Shown: positions 25,732 to 35,320, numbered from the stretch's first letter. The stretch: 64,000 bases of DNA from Crocinitomicaceae bacterium (GCA_029249445.1 JAQWHI010000019.1:248001-312000); one strand, 5' to 3'. Numbers and translations: made by a program. The notes: a model not told the origin generated them from the sequence alone.

Positions 25732-26106
25732 ATGGCAACGGCAAGATATTCAGATAGTGACTTACAAGAGTTCAAAGATTTAATTAATGGTAAGCTGAAA
25801 GAAGCAAAAGAAGACCTTAACTTATTAAAAGGCTCTCTGTCTCATAGTGATGATCACGGCACAAATGATACGGGAAGGTCTTTTAATATGATGGAAGACG
25901 GTTCAGACACATTGTCTCGAGAAGAAGTGGCACAATTGGCTTCGCGTCAAGAGAAGTTTATTGCAAGTCTAAAAAACGCTTTAATGCGTATAGAAAATAA
26001 AACTTATGGAATCTGCAGGGTAACGGGGAAACTAATAAAAAAAGAGCGGCTGAAGCTGGTTCCTCATGCAACCTTAAGTATTGAAGCAAAAAATGCACAA
26101 AGTTAA
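25732..26106 (+). CDS. TraR/DksA family protein with degenerate zinc finger
   Basis: A 124-residue protein with an N-terminal coiled coil (about 8-85) and a C-terminal finger region (YGICRVTGKLIKKERLKLVPHATLSIEAK). The DksA coiled-coil architecture and the RLxxxPxA spacing are clear. Only one of the four zinc Cys remains; the others are replaced by T and non-ligands, a form I know as common in Bacteroidota. It may modulate RNA polymerase through the secondary channel, but zinc binding of the usual type is unlikely. It is followed six bases later by lspA. Confidence 0.85.
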   Translation: MATARYSDSDLQEFKDLINGKLKEAKEDLNLLKGSLSHSDDHGTNDTGRSFNMMEDGSDTLSREEVAQLASRQEKFIASLKNALMRIENKTYGICRVTGKLIKKERLKLVPHATLSIEAKNAQS

Positions 26107-26112
26107 AGTTCT

Positions 26113-26877
26113 GTGAAAAAAAACCTTATCATCGTTACGATTATCGTAACGATTGTTCTTGTGTTTGATCAGGTCCTCAAGATTTACATCAAATCCAACT
26201 TCTCCCCAGGAGAAACACACCCATTAATTGGTGATTGGTTTGTTCTAGAGTACATAGAAAACCAAGGAATGGCATTCGGAACAACCTTCGGTTCTTCCAT
26301 CTGGGCGAAACTTGCATTGAGCCTATTTAGAGTCGCAGCAATCGTCGGTATTGTCTACTACTTGATCAAGCAGGCTAGAACTAAAATTCGTTTGGAATTT
26401 CTAATTGCAGTTGGATTAATTCTTGCGGGAGCAACTGGTAACCTAATTGATTCAATGTTTTACGACTACCTTTTCCCTGTGGACCAATACTTAAACTGCC
26501 ATCTTGAATACAACCTGCTACCTGGCTCAGGAAATTATTATAATTGTGACTATTACGGCATTACTGAACGCACAGAAATACGGCACACCGGGTTTCTTTT
26601 TGGAAATGTAGTAGACATGTTTCAGTTCCGAGCAACATGGCCACAATGGATGCCTTGGATCTCTGGAAAGGAGGTTTTTCCTGCTATTTGGAACGTCGCA
26701 GACGCATCAATTACTCTTGGTGTTGTTCTTGTTTTTTTGAGACAACGCACTTACTTTCCCAAAGATAAAAATCAAGAAAAAAAGCGCTTTGCATTAAATG
26801 TTCCGTGGAAAAAAAAGACCTCTAACAATATCCCTCCAGAAACAGAGGAACAAAATGCTTCTGACACAAAGCAATAG
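26113..26877 (+). CDS. lspA: Lipoprotein signal peptidase II
   Basis: Cleaves signal peptides of prolipoproteins in the inner membrane. Four membrane helices and the family motifs are present: DQVLKIYIK (19-27), ENQGMAFG (49-56), GATGNLID (106-113), VVDMF with Asp168 and NVADASI with Asp197, the last two being the catalytic aspartates. The protein is 254 residues, long for LspA, because about 45 residues with two Cys (129 and 145) are inserted between GNLID and VVDMF, and a polar tail follows the last helix. The start is GTG. Many lipoproteins in this window are its substrates. Confidence 0.93.
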   Translation: MKKNLIIVTIIVTIVLVFDQVLKIYIKSNFSPGETHPLIGDWFVLEYIENQGMAFGTTFGSSIWAKLALSLFRVAAIVGIVYYLIKQARTKIRLEFLIAVGLILAGATGNLIDSMFYDYLFPVDQYLNCHLEYNLLPGSGNYYNCDYYGITERTEIRHTGFLFGNVVDMFQFRATWPQWMPWISGKEVFPAIWNVADASITLGVVLVFLRQRTYFPKDKNQEKKRFALNVPWKKKTSNNIPPETEEQNASDTKQ

Positions 26878-26908
26878 TAGTTCAAGCGGCCACCTGTGAT
26901 TGCAAAAA

Positions 26909-28624
26909 TTAAAATCTAAACGTAACACCCCCCATTGCTTGAAACGACTGGACTGGCGCATTGTACCACCTTTGATAACGTTGAGATGCAAAGTTGTTAA
27001 ACTGTATGAATGCAGATACTCTTTTGCTGTACCTGTATTCAACCCCAAAATTCGCGTCAACAATAAAATTTAATGTTTTAATATATTGATTGTTTTCCAA
27101 TGTTACTCCCTCACCCGGACCGAAAACCAAGGCTTTGCGCCCATGCTCTAAATCAAGATCAAGATTCAACAAAAATTTATCAAATAAATTGTAAGCTCCC
27201 CGAAGCACAACTTGTAATTGTGGCAAGTTCCACGCATAACTATTGTTGTTAAGTGTATATGAATTCAAAAGACCCAACGCATCAATTTTTAGTTTTTCAT
27301 TCAACTGATAGGCGATAGACCCCTCAATAAACGCAACGTTCATTGTATCATAAACAACTTGAAACTGATTCCCTATTGAATATACAGTGTCTGTAACAAA
27401 CAATGCTTTGTTTTTGATGTTTGAAAAGCTTACACCAACATTGAAACTCATTTGCTTGCTCAATGTTCCTTTTACACCACCAAAAAAATCTATTGATGTA
27501 TTTTCATTTTTTAGCTGCACATTAGAGAGAATGAACTCATTTTCGCCTGTCAAACTCTTAAATGATGTTTGCTTCATTCCTCCTCTTAAGCCGGCATATG
27601 GAATCAACATATCATTGAGCATGCTGTATTTAATCTCAAGATCCGGATAGATATGTGCGTTTACTTTATCAAGGCTGTTAAACACCAAATCAAGCCCTAT
27701 TTTGGCTTTAAAACGATCATCTTGAAGGTGTGTTGTAATCGTTGGGTGCCAATTTACGAGAGTATTGTTCGAAACCAAGCCAGTGTACAAAGCAGTTAAA
27801 CTTGAGTCCGGAACACCATACTTATAACCGTTGTAATTGACATTAAAATCAACCGCATAGGTCTCCTTCCCCTTTTTGATTTTTGCTCGCGAACTCAATG
27901 AGAAAAAGTTCTCTCGGGCTCTCCAGTCGCGTTCCAACTCAACTTTTGGTCGAAGAGAAACAAAATTGTTATAATTCAATCCAACACTATAATTCAACTT
28001 AGCACTGTCTTTCCGGTGAGAAAAAAATGACGTGCCGAAACCCCAATCATTGTATCGTTGGCGTATCGTCTGTGAATCAATCGTATCTGCATCTGTTGGA
28101 TATGCATAATAGTGCAGCCCTTGATTGTCGTAATGGACATCTCCCCGAAGAGAATACCGTTTTTCATTAATTCCTCCGTAGAGACCAACACCGGTTCTGT
28201 CGAATTGTGCAGGAGCATATCCCTTTAAGTTCCCAAATGAGCTAAGGTGCTTAGCATGCGCCCCATAAATGTATTTCCTTGAGCGCTTTGAATCAAAGTA
28301 ATATTCTCCGAGTGGCATCAATTCTGTTCCTACACCTGCTTTTATATAAGAGCTATACAATTGAGAAAGCCGCTCTTTGGTGCTAATCGAAGCTGGAGTA
28401 ATTACTGAAACTTCCGATTCGACTTCGAACTTTAATTCAAGCAGCGGAAACGCTACCATAGGTGTTGAAATCGACGTATCTACAACACGAGGAGTTAATC
28501 CGGTTCTGTATGCCTTTTCAACTTCACGGCTTCCTGTAACCTCAATTTCATGGCCCTGTCCAAGCAACGATGTTGTGGCAAACACGGCTCCAAAAGCAAC
28601 TATGTATTTTCTATTGGTCCCCAT
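26909..28624 (-). CDS. Outer-membrane beta-barrel protein, TonB-receptor-like, paired with the TPR protein
   Basis: A 571-residue protein with a probable signal peptide (to about residue 23, ending LLGQG). Alternating aromatic/polar strands cover most of the length, and it ends QAMGGVTFRF, a typical barrel C-terminus with a terminal Phe; FIQFNNFASQRYQRWY resembles the last TonB-receptor strands. No plug domain is obvious. The start overlaps the TPR gene stop by one base (TAATG). It probably sits in the outer membrane and works with the TPR protein. Exact function unknown. Confidence 0.75.
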   Translation of the reverse strand: MGTNRKYIVAFGAVFATTSLLGQGHEIEVTGSREVEKAYRTGLTPRVVDTSISTPMVAFPLLELKFEVESEVSVITPASISTKERLSQLYSSYIKAGVGTELMPLGEYYFDSKRSRKYIYGAHAKHLSSFGNLKGYAPAQFDRTGVGLYGGINEKRYSLRGDVHYDNQGLHYYAYPTDADTIDSQTIRQRYNDWGFGTSFFSHRKDSAKLNYSVGLNYNNFVSLRPKVELERDWRARENFFSLSSRAKIKKGKETYAVDFNVNYNGYKYGVPDSSLTALYTGLVSNNTLVNWHPTITTHLQDDRFKAKIGLDLVFNSLDKVNAHIYPDLEIKYSMLNDMLIPYAGLRGGMKQTSFKSLTGENEFILSNVQLKNENTSIDFFGGVKGTLSKQMSFNVGVSFSNIKNKALFVTDTVYSIGNQFQVVYDTMNVAFIEGSIAYQLNEKLKIDALGLLNSYTLNNNSYAWNLPQLQVVLRGAYNLFDKFLLNLDLDLEHGRKALVFGPGEGVTLENNQYIKTLNFIVDANFGVEYRYSKRVSAFIQFNNFASQRYQRWYNAPVQSFQAMGGVTFRF

Positions 28625-31600
28625 TACTCTTCGTCTATTTCTATTGTTTTTTCCTCTGCCTCCTCAATTTCCTTTGAAACATTTTTTAACTGCATCAATT
28701 CGTCCCAATATTGATTCGCCTGATCAATAATGCCGTCATCGCTAATTGGATAATGTTGTTGAATTGACTTCAAATCGCTTTCTGCTTGAAACAAATTATT
28801 CTCATTCATATATACCCTTGATCGTAAAATCAACCCTTTCGCCACCCAATAATTGTACTTTGGTTTCATTTTTAACAATCCTGAAATTTCATCATGTGCA
28901 TCGTCCAATTTGTCTTCTTGAAAAGCAATGTCTGCAAGACAATATCGAGCCTCTGCTCCCATATATGTAGTAGTCGTTTTTACCAGCCAGTTTAAAGACG
29001 GTTTTGCCGCCTCAAATTGTGTAAGACTATAATTTGATAGTGCAACAGCATAATGTGCTTCAAGTTGAAAATCTCCATTTACCTGAGAGTTGGAAATCAC
29101 TTTTTCGCCATATACAATCGCATTTTGCCAGTTTTCTATCTGATAATGACAACGCATTAAGCCTAATTTTGCATTAAACGATCGTTCTGGATTTTTTGCA
29201 GACTGTTCAAGTCTTTGGTAGTATAAAATTGCCGCTTCAAATTGACCTTCATTGTATAAGTACTTTGAAACTCGAACTGCTTGCTGTTCTGTATAGATGG
29301 TATTGTTGTTTTCATTAAGCGCTTCACGATATATCACAATTGCATTTTCCATATCGTCCAATTGGAAATAACAATTCCCGAGATAATCCTGAACCTCAGC
29401 TCTATAACGTCCACTCGGAAATTTTTTAATATAAGACTCAAGTTTTGGGATTGAATTTCTATACCGCTGCTCATCAGACAAAATACTATCATGATAGGCT
29501 TCAATTGCAGGAATGTAATATAAGTTTTCCTTTTCATCAGCACTGAATTCAAAACATGGATATTCTTGCGCTAATGCTTCAATCTTATTTGGTGCGTTAA
29601 TTGCCAAATACAATTCTTTTAGCCCTCCTGCAATACGTGTACAAACATCATTATTTGTTTGCCCGTATGCTCCAATGATGTCTAAATACTCTTGCTCTGC
29701 TTGGGCAAATTCATCCTTTTTAAAGTAAAGGTCTGCCACATTGATCCGCGCATCAAGGTAAAGTCCCGATTCTGGATAATCAAAAATGATTTTATTGTAA
29801 TACTGAAGAGCTTTTTCATAATTGCCATTCGAAAAATAGGTGTCCGCTACCGCTTTCACCGACGGTAACAAATACACTGACTCAGGATAATTGTTGATGA
29901 TATCCAGTAAAGAAACAATTTTTTCAACTGATTTATCTTGCATATAACCATAGGTCTTTGCAATGTAAAATAAAGCTTGATCTTCAAACCCTGAGCGAAG
30001 ATCGACGACCTTTTTATAAAATTTTATGGCTTGTAGGTTTTCTTTTAAAACAAAGTATGAATCTCCGATTCGCATGTAGGCATCTGCTTGCTTTTGCTTT
30101 CCCTCTGGAGACGACGTAACAAAACTTCTGAACGCTTCATTCGAGCGCTGTAACATGGCGATTCGTTGTAACTTTTTCCCCGCTTTATGATAAGCGTCTG
30201 CTTTGTTCAAGTAGGAGTATCCAACGCTATACATCGCCTCTTGTTTTAATCCAGGAGCAGTTGTTATTGGCAAAAGGCCAAAACGCTTATAAAGTTCTAT
30301 TGCTTTGTCGTAATTCTTAAGTCTGTAATAAGAATCCGCAATCCAGTATACCGCCATACCAGAAATCGATGGATCAATTGGATATGTTTCAACGCGTTCG
30401 AATGACTTTATAGAATTCTTAAAGTCGTTTTTTTGATAGCGCTCAACACCCTGATTAAATGTTATTAATTGATATGCTTGCTTGAGTCGAACATTTTTGC
30501 TTGGTAATTTGTCCAAAGAAGCAAGAGCCTTTGAATAATTGTTGGTGCTCAAATAAACATTGACTAAATACTGGTAAATATCCTCCCTTCGTTCGGCATT
30601 CGGATAGCTAGTTAAATACAATTCAAATGCTTCGACCGCTTCATTGTATGGATTAATATCTAATTGATAACAAAGTACAGCATAATTGTAAAGGGCGTCC
30701 TCTTGAATCACGGGGTTTTTTTCAATGAATGCTGCGCCCTCGAACGCCGATCGTGCCGATAGTTTATTGTCAAGCTTTAGCATGCATTCTGCAATGTGAT
30801 AATAAGCTATTTGCCCCAGACTGTCCTCAATCTTTTTTACTTTATTAAACATAGGTATCGCATCGCTGAAATATCCGCTTTTGTATTGTGCGTAACCCAA
30901 ACGGTAATCCTCTTCGCGTGTTGTCTTGCTTGACTTATTGTGCTTTTCCAAATAAGGAACAGCCTCGTCAAATTTGCCAATACGATAAAATGCGTCACCG
31001 ATCAATAGATTCATTTCATTCTCATCAATTTTCCCCTTTGTTCCAGCAACCAAGGAGGCATACTTTGTAACCTCCACATACTTTCCTTGCAAGTAATAAA
31101 TCTGAGCAATGTAGTAAGGGACAAATCCTCCGAACTTCTCATGGGACTCAAGTTTTAAAAACCCTTCAAGAGCTACCGCATATTTCTCTTTTTGATAAGC
31201 AATATGAGAATAGTAATACATTGCGGGAGCGGCGTACTGTGAAGTATCATCCTTAATCTCAACAAATGCATTTCTTGCAACATCAAAATTTGTTTCTTTA
31301 AAATTGGCGTATCCAACTTTAAAAAAATATTCCGCTCTATCTTCTTTTTGAACATCCTGAACATTCAACATTTCAAACCACGCCAATGCATCAACCCATT
31401 TTTTCTTGTAATAATAGAATTTTCCTAATCGAAAATTAATGTTGTTGCGGTAAATGCTCTCCGGATAATTTTTGTTAAATGATTTTAACAGGCTTACTGC
31501 ATCATTGTTGTAAAGTTCAATTGCAGATAAAGCCTCATAATACAATGCCTTGATGTACATGGGATCCTCTGGTCGTTCAAACCCATCAAGAAAAACCCTA

Positions 31601-31749
31601 AACTCTCGCCTTGCAGCACCAAATTGTTCTTTCTCAAACAGCTCTTCAGCCCGATAAAAGTTTTCGTACTCACTATTGTACTTCTCTGATGTTTGTGCGG
31701 AGAGGCTGAGAGATATTAGTACCGAAAGAATTAAAAGAATTCTATTCAT
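28624..31749 (-). CDS. Large exported tetratricopeptide-repeat protein
   Basis: A 1041-residue protein with a signal peptide (MNRILLILSVLISLSLSAQ) followed by TPR-type helices along nearly the whole length, for example AEELFEKEQFGAARREF, YYHIAECMLKLDN and YYNKIIFDYPESG. The end is acidic (EEAEEKTIEIDEE). It is translationally coupled to the downstream barrel gene. Long periplasmic TPR solenoids in Bacteroidota serve as scaffolds for envelope complexes; that role here is an inference. No catalytic domain is visible. Confidence 0.82.
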   Translation of the reverse strand: MNRILLILSVLISLSLSAQTSEKYNSEYENFYRAEELFEKEQFGAARREFRVFLDGFERPEDPMYIKALYYEALSAIELYNNDAVSLLKSFNKNYPESIYRNNINFRLGKFYYYKKKWVDALAWFEMLNVQDVQKEDRAEYFFKVGYANFKETNFDVARNAFVEIKDDTSQYAAPAMYYYSHIAYQKEKYAVALEGFLKLESHEKFGGFVPYYIAQIYYLQGKYVEVTKYASLVAGTKGKIDENEMNLLIGDAFYRIGKFDEAVPYLEKHNKSSKTTREEDYRLGYAQYKSGYFSDAIPMFNKVKKIEDSLGQIAYYHIAECMLKLDNKLSARSAFEGAAFIEKNPVIQEDALYNYAVLCYQLDINPYNEAVEAFELYLTSYPNAERREDIYQYLVNVYLSTNNYSKALASLDKLPSKNVRLKQAYQLITFNQGVERYQKNDFKNSIKSFERVETYPIDPSISGMAVYWIADSYYRLKNYDKAIELYKRFGLLPITTAPGLKQEAMYSVGYSYLNKADAYHKAGKKLQRIAMLQRSNEAFRSFVTSSPEGKQKQADAYMRIGDSYFVLKENLQAIKFYKKVVDLRSGFEDQALFYIAKTYGYMQDKSVEKIVSLLDIINNYPESVYLLPSVKAVADTYFSNGNYEKALQYYNKIIFDYPESGLYLDARINVADLYFKKDEFAQAEQEYLDIIGAYGQTNNDVCTRIAGGLKELYLAINAPNKIEALAQEYPCFEFSADEKENLYYIPAIEAYHDSILSDEQRYRNSIPKLESYIKKFPSGRYRAEVQDYLGNCYFQLDDMENAIVIYREALNENNNTIYTEQQAVRVSKYLYNEGQFEAAILYYQRLEQSAKNPERSFNAKLGLMRCHYQIENWQNAIVYGEKVISNSQVNGDFQLEAHYAVALSNYSLTQFEAAKPSLNWLVKTTTTYMGAEARYCLADIAFQEDKLDDAHDEISGLLKMKPKYNYWVAKGLILRSRVYMNENNLFQAESDLKSIQQHYPISDDGIIDQANQYWDELMQLKNVSKEIEEAEEKTIEIDEE

Positions 31750-31907
31750 TTTTTCACTGCTTTAGAATCAAGTAAATTTACTTTAGATAATAACCACTAT
31801 CTGCCAGTATTATAAAAGTTTTAAACGCGTTTCTGTTAAGATTATTTCGGGAATAATGATCAAACTCTATGCGGTTATCGCCACCTTTACATCAAAGATT
31901 TCCATTT

Positions 31908-32624
31908 GTGAGCAGTTTAATTGAAATAAAGTTAGGAGAAATTTGCCAAAACAAGTCCGTTGTTTTAAATGACATTAATGTCGATATTAAACCAAATGAA
32001 TTTGTATACTTGATTGGTAAAACGGGAAGTGGAAAAAGTAGCTTGCTCAAGCTGTTGTACGGCGAATTAAAACTGTCGGGGGGTACCGGCCACATTGATA
32101 ATTTTGATTTGAATGCTTTGCGTAAAAGAGATATTCCAAAACTGCGAAGAACCCTTGGAATTGTCTTTCAAGACTTTCAATTATTAACAGACCGATCCGT
32201 ATTGGGAAACCTACTGTTTGTAATGGGAGCCTCTGGTTGGAAAGACAAAAAAGAAATGCATAAACGAGCAAAAGAAGTGCTGCAGTTGGTTGGTGTGGAA
32301 AATAAAATTAACTCTATGCCATTCGCCCTCTCTGGCGGCGAACAGCAACGTGTTGCAATTGCTCGAGCACTCTTAAATCGCCCATCACTAATTTTGGCAG
32401 ATGAGCCCACTGGAAACCTCGACCCAGAAACATCAGAAGAAATAATGCGTTTGCTGCTGGCAATTAGTAAAGAAGAAAAAACATCTGTTTTAATGGCAAC
32501 TCATGACATGTCGATGGTTGAAAAATATCCTGGTCGAATCCTTCGTGTAGAACAAGGGACAATTCGTGAAGTAAACACAATCAATCAATTTGATCCACTT
32601 TCTTCTTTTAATCCTAACGAATAA
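31908..32624 (+). CDS. ftsE: FtsE-like cell-division ABC transporter ATPase
   Basis: About 239 residues of an ABC ATPase: Walker A GKTGSGKSS, Q-loop VFQDFQLL, signature LSGGEQQR, Walker B LILADEPT and the H-loop ATHD. The sequence EFVYLIGKTGSGKSSLLKLLYGE is typical of FtsE in Bacteroidota, which with FtsX regulates peptidoglycan hydrolases at the septum. The frame is open from an ATG at 31869, but homology starts at a GTG at 31908, so that is given; the true start is not certain. FtsX is not adjacent. Confidence 0.85.
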   Translation: MSSLIEIKLGEICQNKSVVLNDINVDIKPNEFVYLIGKTGSGKSSLLKLLYGELKLSGGTGHIDNFDLNALRKRDIPKLRRTLGIVFQDFQLLTDRSVLGNLLFVMGASGWKDKKEMHKRAKEVLQLVGVENKINSMPFALSGGEQQRVAIARALLNRPSLILADEPTGNLDPETSEEIMRLLLAISKEEKTSVLMATHDMSMVEKYPGRILRVEQGTIREVNTINQFDPLSSFNPNE

Positions 32625-32635
32625 ATAAGCGTCAC

Positions 32636-33712
32636 TTATTGAACAAATTTTACTTCAAAAAGTTTTGCCCAATATTTCCCTGTCATGTATGTTTTGCCAT
32701 CCAATTCATTGTGTGCAATGCCATTCAGCACGTCTCCAGACCCTCTGCCTCGCCCTTCAAGGATTGAACAGTCTATTTCTTCAAGGATTTTTCCTGATTC
32801 AGGATCAATAGCAACTACCACATTAGTTTGATAAACGTTTGCATATATTTTTCCATCGATAAATTCCAACTCATTCAAGGCTACAATTGGACCTTTGTCA
32901 TTGTACACATCGATAACTCGCTCTACTTGGAATGATTCGGGATTTCTAAATGTAATCCGCTCTGATCCATCCGACATAATCAGTGATTTTCCATCATTGC
33001 ATAGGCCCCAACCCTCTTGACCCACAAAATTGAATTCGCCATCAAGTTGAATGTAATTCTCATTCAACTTGTAAATAAAACATTTTCCTTCCCTCCAGGT
33101 TAATTGATAGACAAGACCGTTCATAACCGTAATTCCCTCACCGAAATAGTTCCCATCAAGACCCAGTGTTAAACCGTCTTTATCCATTCCATCCTCCAAA
33201 CGAATCCTACAAACTCTGGAACTTCCATATTGTCCTGTCCCTTCATACAGGTCTCCATCATAAAAATCAAGTCCCTGTGTATAATTCATCATGTTATGTG
33301 GGTACTCTTTTACAACTTCAGCCTTTCGTTTTACAGGAGAAATATCTGAAAGAACCCGTAAATAACGGCTGTCTGTAAACTCTTTACCATCACTTGCTGT
33401 AGATAGCAATTGAATTGTCGATGTTCCCACTCGATCTGGAACAAACGTTACAGAAAGATCTCCTTTCGGAGCTTTCCACGACTTCAATACTTTTCCCAGA
33501 TATACAACTTCAAGCTTTTTAATATTGTCTTCAACAAGCTTGATTTTTAACTCTGACTCTTTACCAACAAACGTGCCGGGGTCGCCCTTAAAATCAAAAA
33601 TAGCAGCTGATGGTCTGATTGAAAAATCAAGAGGTTCATCCTTCAACAGCGGAAGCAACAATATCGCTCCACCCACAACCACAATGAGCAAGACAACTAA
33701 ATATTTTTTCAT
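32636..33712 (-). CDS. Glutaminyl-peptide cyclotransferase (beta-propeller type)
   Basis: A 358-residue exported or membrane-anchored protein, with an N-terminal hydrophobic segment (YLVVLLIVVVGGAILLLPLL). From about residue 130 the five-bladed propeller of the plant/bacterial type is clear: MMNYTQGLDFYDGDLYEGTGQYGSS, then GWGLCNDGKSLIMSDGS and LNELEFIDGKIYANVYQTN. These enzymes convert N-terminal Gln to pyroglutamate, which suits many T9SS and exported proteins that begin with Gln after signal cleavage. It overlaps the ytxJ-like gene by four bases. Confidence 0.88.
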   Translation of the reverse strand: MKKYLVVLLIVVVGGAILLLPLLKDEPLDFSIRPSAAIFDFKGDPGTFVGKESELKIKLVEDNIKKLEVVYLGKVLKSWKAPKGDLSVTFVPDRVGTSTIQLLSTASDGKEFTDSRYLRVLSDISPVKRKAEVVKEYPHNMMNYTQGLDFYDGDLYEGTGQYGSSRVCRIRLEDGMDKDGLTLGLDGNYFGEGITVMNGLVYQLTWREGKCFIYKLNENYIQLDGEFNFVGQEGWGLCNDGKSLIMSDGSERITFRNPESFQVERVIDVYNDKGPIVALNELEFIDGKIYANVYQTNVVVAIDPESGKILEEIDCSILEGRGRGSGDVLNGIAHNELDGKTYMTGKYWAKLFEVKFVQ

Positions 33713-34086
33713 CCTTTATTAAGTAACGATTCTATTTCTGATGCATCAATTCGGCCATGTGATGCATGGTATATTACGCTTTCTTCTTTCACCACTATAA
33801 CTTGAGGGGACTGATGAGTTACGCCTGTAAGATCGGCAATTTCGTTTGATACGTCTCTGTGATTTAAAAGATCTAAAAGGTAAATCTGTGCATACTTACT
33901 GCCCAAAGACCATTGGCTCTCAAACCGATTCAAAGCAGCCGTTGATATTCCGCAGCGCGTACTGTGCTTGAATAAAACGATCGGCTCCCTTCTTGATGAC
34001 CTCATCACTTCATTTAACTGATTTATTGACTCCAATGCGCACCACATCAACTTGTGTGAGCTATTATTTGATGAAAACATACCCAT
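33709..34086 (-). CDS. YtxJ-like monothiol bacilliredoxin
   Basis: A 125-residue thioredoxin-fold protein. FKHSTRCGIST carries the single redox Cys, and THQSPQVIVV and HASHGRIDASEI match the YtxJ/BrxC family, which removes bacillithiol from proteins. This implies that the organism makes bacillithiol, as many Bacteroidota do. Its start overlaps the pheS stop by one base. An internal Met near residue 14 could also be the start, since the first 13 residues are not conserved. Confidence 0.8.
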   Translation of the reverse strand: MGMFSSNNSSHKLMWCALESINQLNEVMRSSRREPIVLFKHSTRCGISTAALNRFESQWSLGSKYAQIYLLDLLNHRDVSNEIADLTGVTHQSPQVIVVKEESVIYHASHGRIDASEIESLLNKG

Positions 34087-35117
34087 TACATTCCTGACGT
34101 AAATTGACGCAAAAATCGAACATCATTCTCAGAATACAAGCGAAGATCATTTACCTTATACTTCAATTGAGCTATTCGCTCTACCCCCATACCAAAAGCA
34201 AATCCAGAAAACGTTTTACTGTCAATATTACTTGCCTCTAAAACATTTGGATCAACCATTCCACATCCAAGAATCTCAAGCCAGCCCGTATACTTACAAA
34301 CATTACATCCTTTCGAATTGCAAATAGTACAAGAAACATCTACCTCTGCGCTCGGCTCAGTAAAAGGAAAATACGACGGCCGCAGACGGATTTGCGCATT
34401 CTCACCAAACATCTCTTTCGCGAAATACAATAATGTTTGCTTTAAATCAGCAAACGAAACATTTTTATCTATATAAAGTCCTTCAACCTGATGAAAAAAG
34501 CAGTGTGCGCGTGCAGAAATTGCCTCATTGCGATATACCCGACCTGGAGAAATTGTTCTTAAAGGAGGTTGAGAATTTTCCATCATACGAACTTGCACCG
34601 ATGAGGTATGTGTTCTCAAAGCAATCTCGTCTTTCGGTGTTTTTCCTTTTTCGATAAAGAAAGTATCCTGCATGTCTCTTGCCGGATGCTCTGCGGGGAA
34701 ATTAAGTGCAGAAAAATTGTGCCAATCGTCTTCAATCTCTGGCCCTTCAGAAACAGTAAAACCAATACGAGAAAAAATTTCTATAATCTCTGATCGAACC
34801 AATGATAAGGGGTGTCTAGTACCAATCTCTATCTGGTCGCCTGGTCGCGAGAGATCTAACTTTTTCGCTGTTTTTGATTTATTTTCAACGCGATCTTTGA
34901 ACGCATCAAATTTTTCTTGTACGAATTCACGCAATCCATTTATGAGCTGTCCAGCTTCGCGTTTTTGACTTTGATCTACATTTTTTAAATCTGTAAACAA
35001 CGCTTTTACTTTGCCTTTTGATCCTAAAAAACTGATCCTAAACGCTTCAAGTTCCTCAATTGTGTTGACGGCGTACTTTTCTGCTTCTTCGCGTATTTCT
35101 TTAACTTTATGCTCCAT
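34086..35117 (-). CDS. pheS: Phenylalanine--tRNA ligase alpha subunit
   Basis: A 343-residue class II synthetase subunit. It has an N-terminal coiled coil, the motif GPEIEDDWHNFSALNFPAEHPARD, motif 2 HTSSVQVRMM, and motif 3 GFAFGMGVERIAQLKY near the end. An insertion with four Cys (CTICNSKGCNVC) is found in many non-enteric PheS. ATG at 35117 is used; the open frame goes nine codons further, without homology. pheT is not beside it, which is normal in Bacteroidota. Confidence 0.96.
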   Translation of the reverse strand: MEHKVKEIREEAEKYAVNTIEELEAFRISFLGSKGKVKALFTDLKNVDQSQKREAGQLINGLREFVQEKFDAFKDRVENKSKTAKKLDLSRPGDQIEIGTRHPLSLVRSEIIEIFSRIGFTVSEGPEIEDDWHNFSALNFPAEHPARDMQDTFFIEKGKTPKDEIALRTHTSSVQVRMMENSQPPLRTISPGRVYRNEAISARAHCFFHQVEGLYIDKNVSFADLKQTLLYFAKEMFGENAQIRLRPSYFPFTEPSAEVDVSCTICNSKGCNVCKYTGWLEILGCGMVDPNVLEASNIDSKTFSGFAFGMGVERIAQLKYKVNDLRLYSENDVRFLRQFTSGM

Positions 35118-35288
35118 TCCAACTCGTAACTCCAACCACCACATCTCTAGTAAATTTCGATGCGTAGATCAGTTATTTGTAACTTTTTATCTCATTAATT
35201 TGTTCTATTATTGTAACCAACGAACACTTTACGGCGTACGAAGTTAAGAATTAAGCACTAAAGTTCTTTTATATAATCTAAATAGATT

Positions 35289-35296
35289 ATCTTTGA
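35289..35296 (+). promoter_or_regulatory. -7 promoter element of the lipoprotein pair
   Basis: TATCTTTG at 35289-35296 matches TAnnTTTG; TTTTA at 35267-35271 is a weak -33 candidate about 18 bases upstream. The lipoprotein ATG at 35321 lies 25 bases downstream. Confidence 0.45.
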
Positions 35297-35320
35297 AAGT
35301 CGTTGTTTATTAGGAAAGAC

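Noticed and set aside
31858-31907. Start codons of ftsE upstream of the GTG (ATG 31869, and an out-of-frame ATG at 31858)
   Set aside because: The 31858 frame ends early, and the residues between 31869 and 31908 do not resemble FtsE. The 31869 start cannot be fully excluded.
32619-32640. AATAAG/CTTATT hairpin at the end of ftsE
   Set aside because: Only six A/T-rich pairs with no T-run, too weak to call a terminator.
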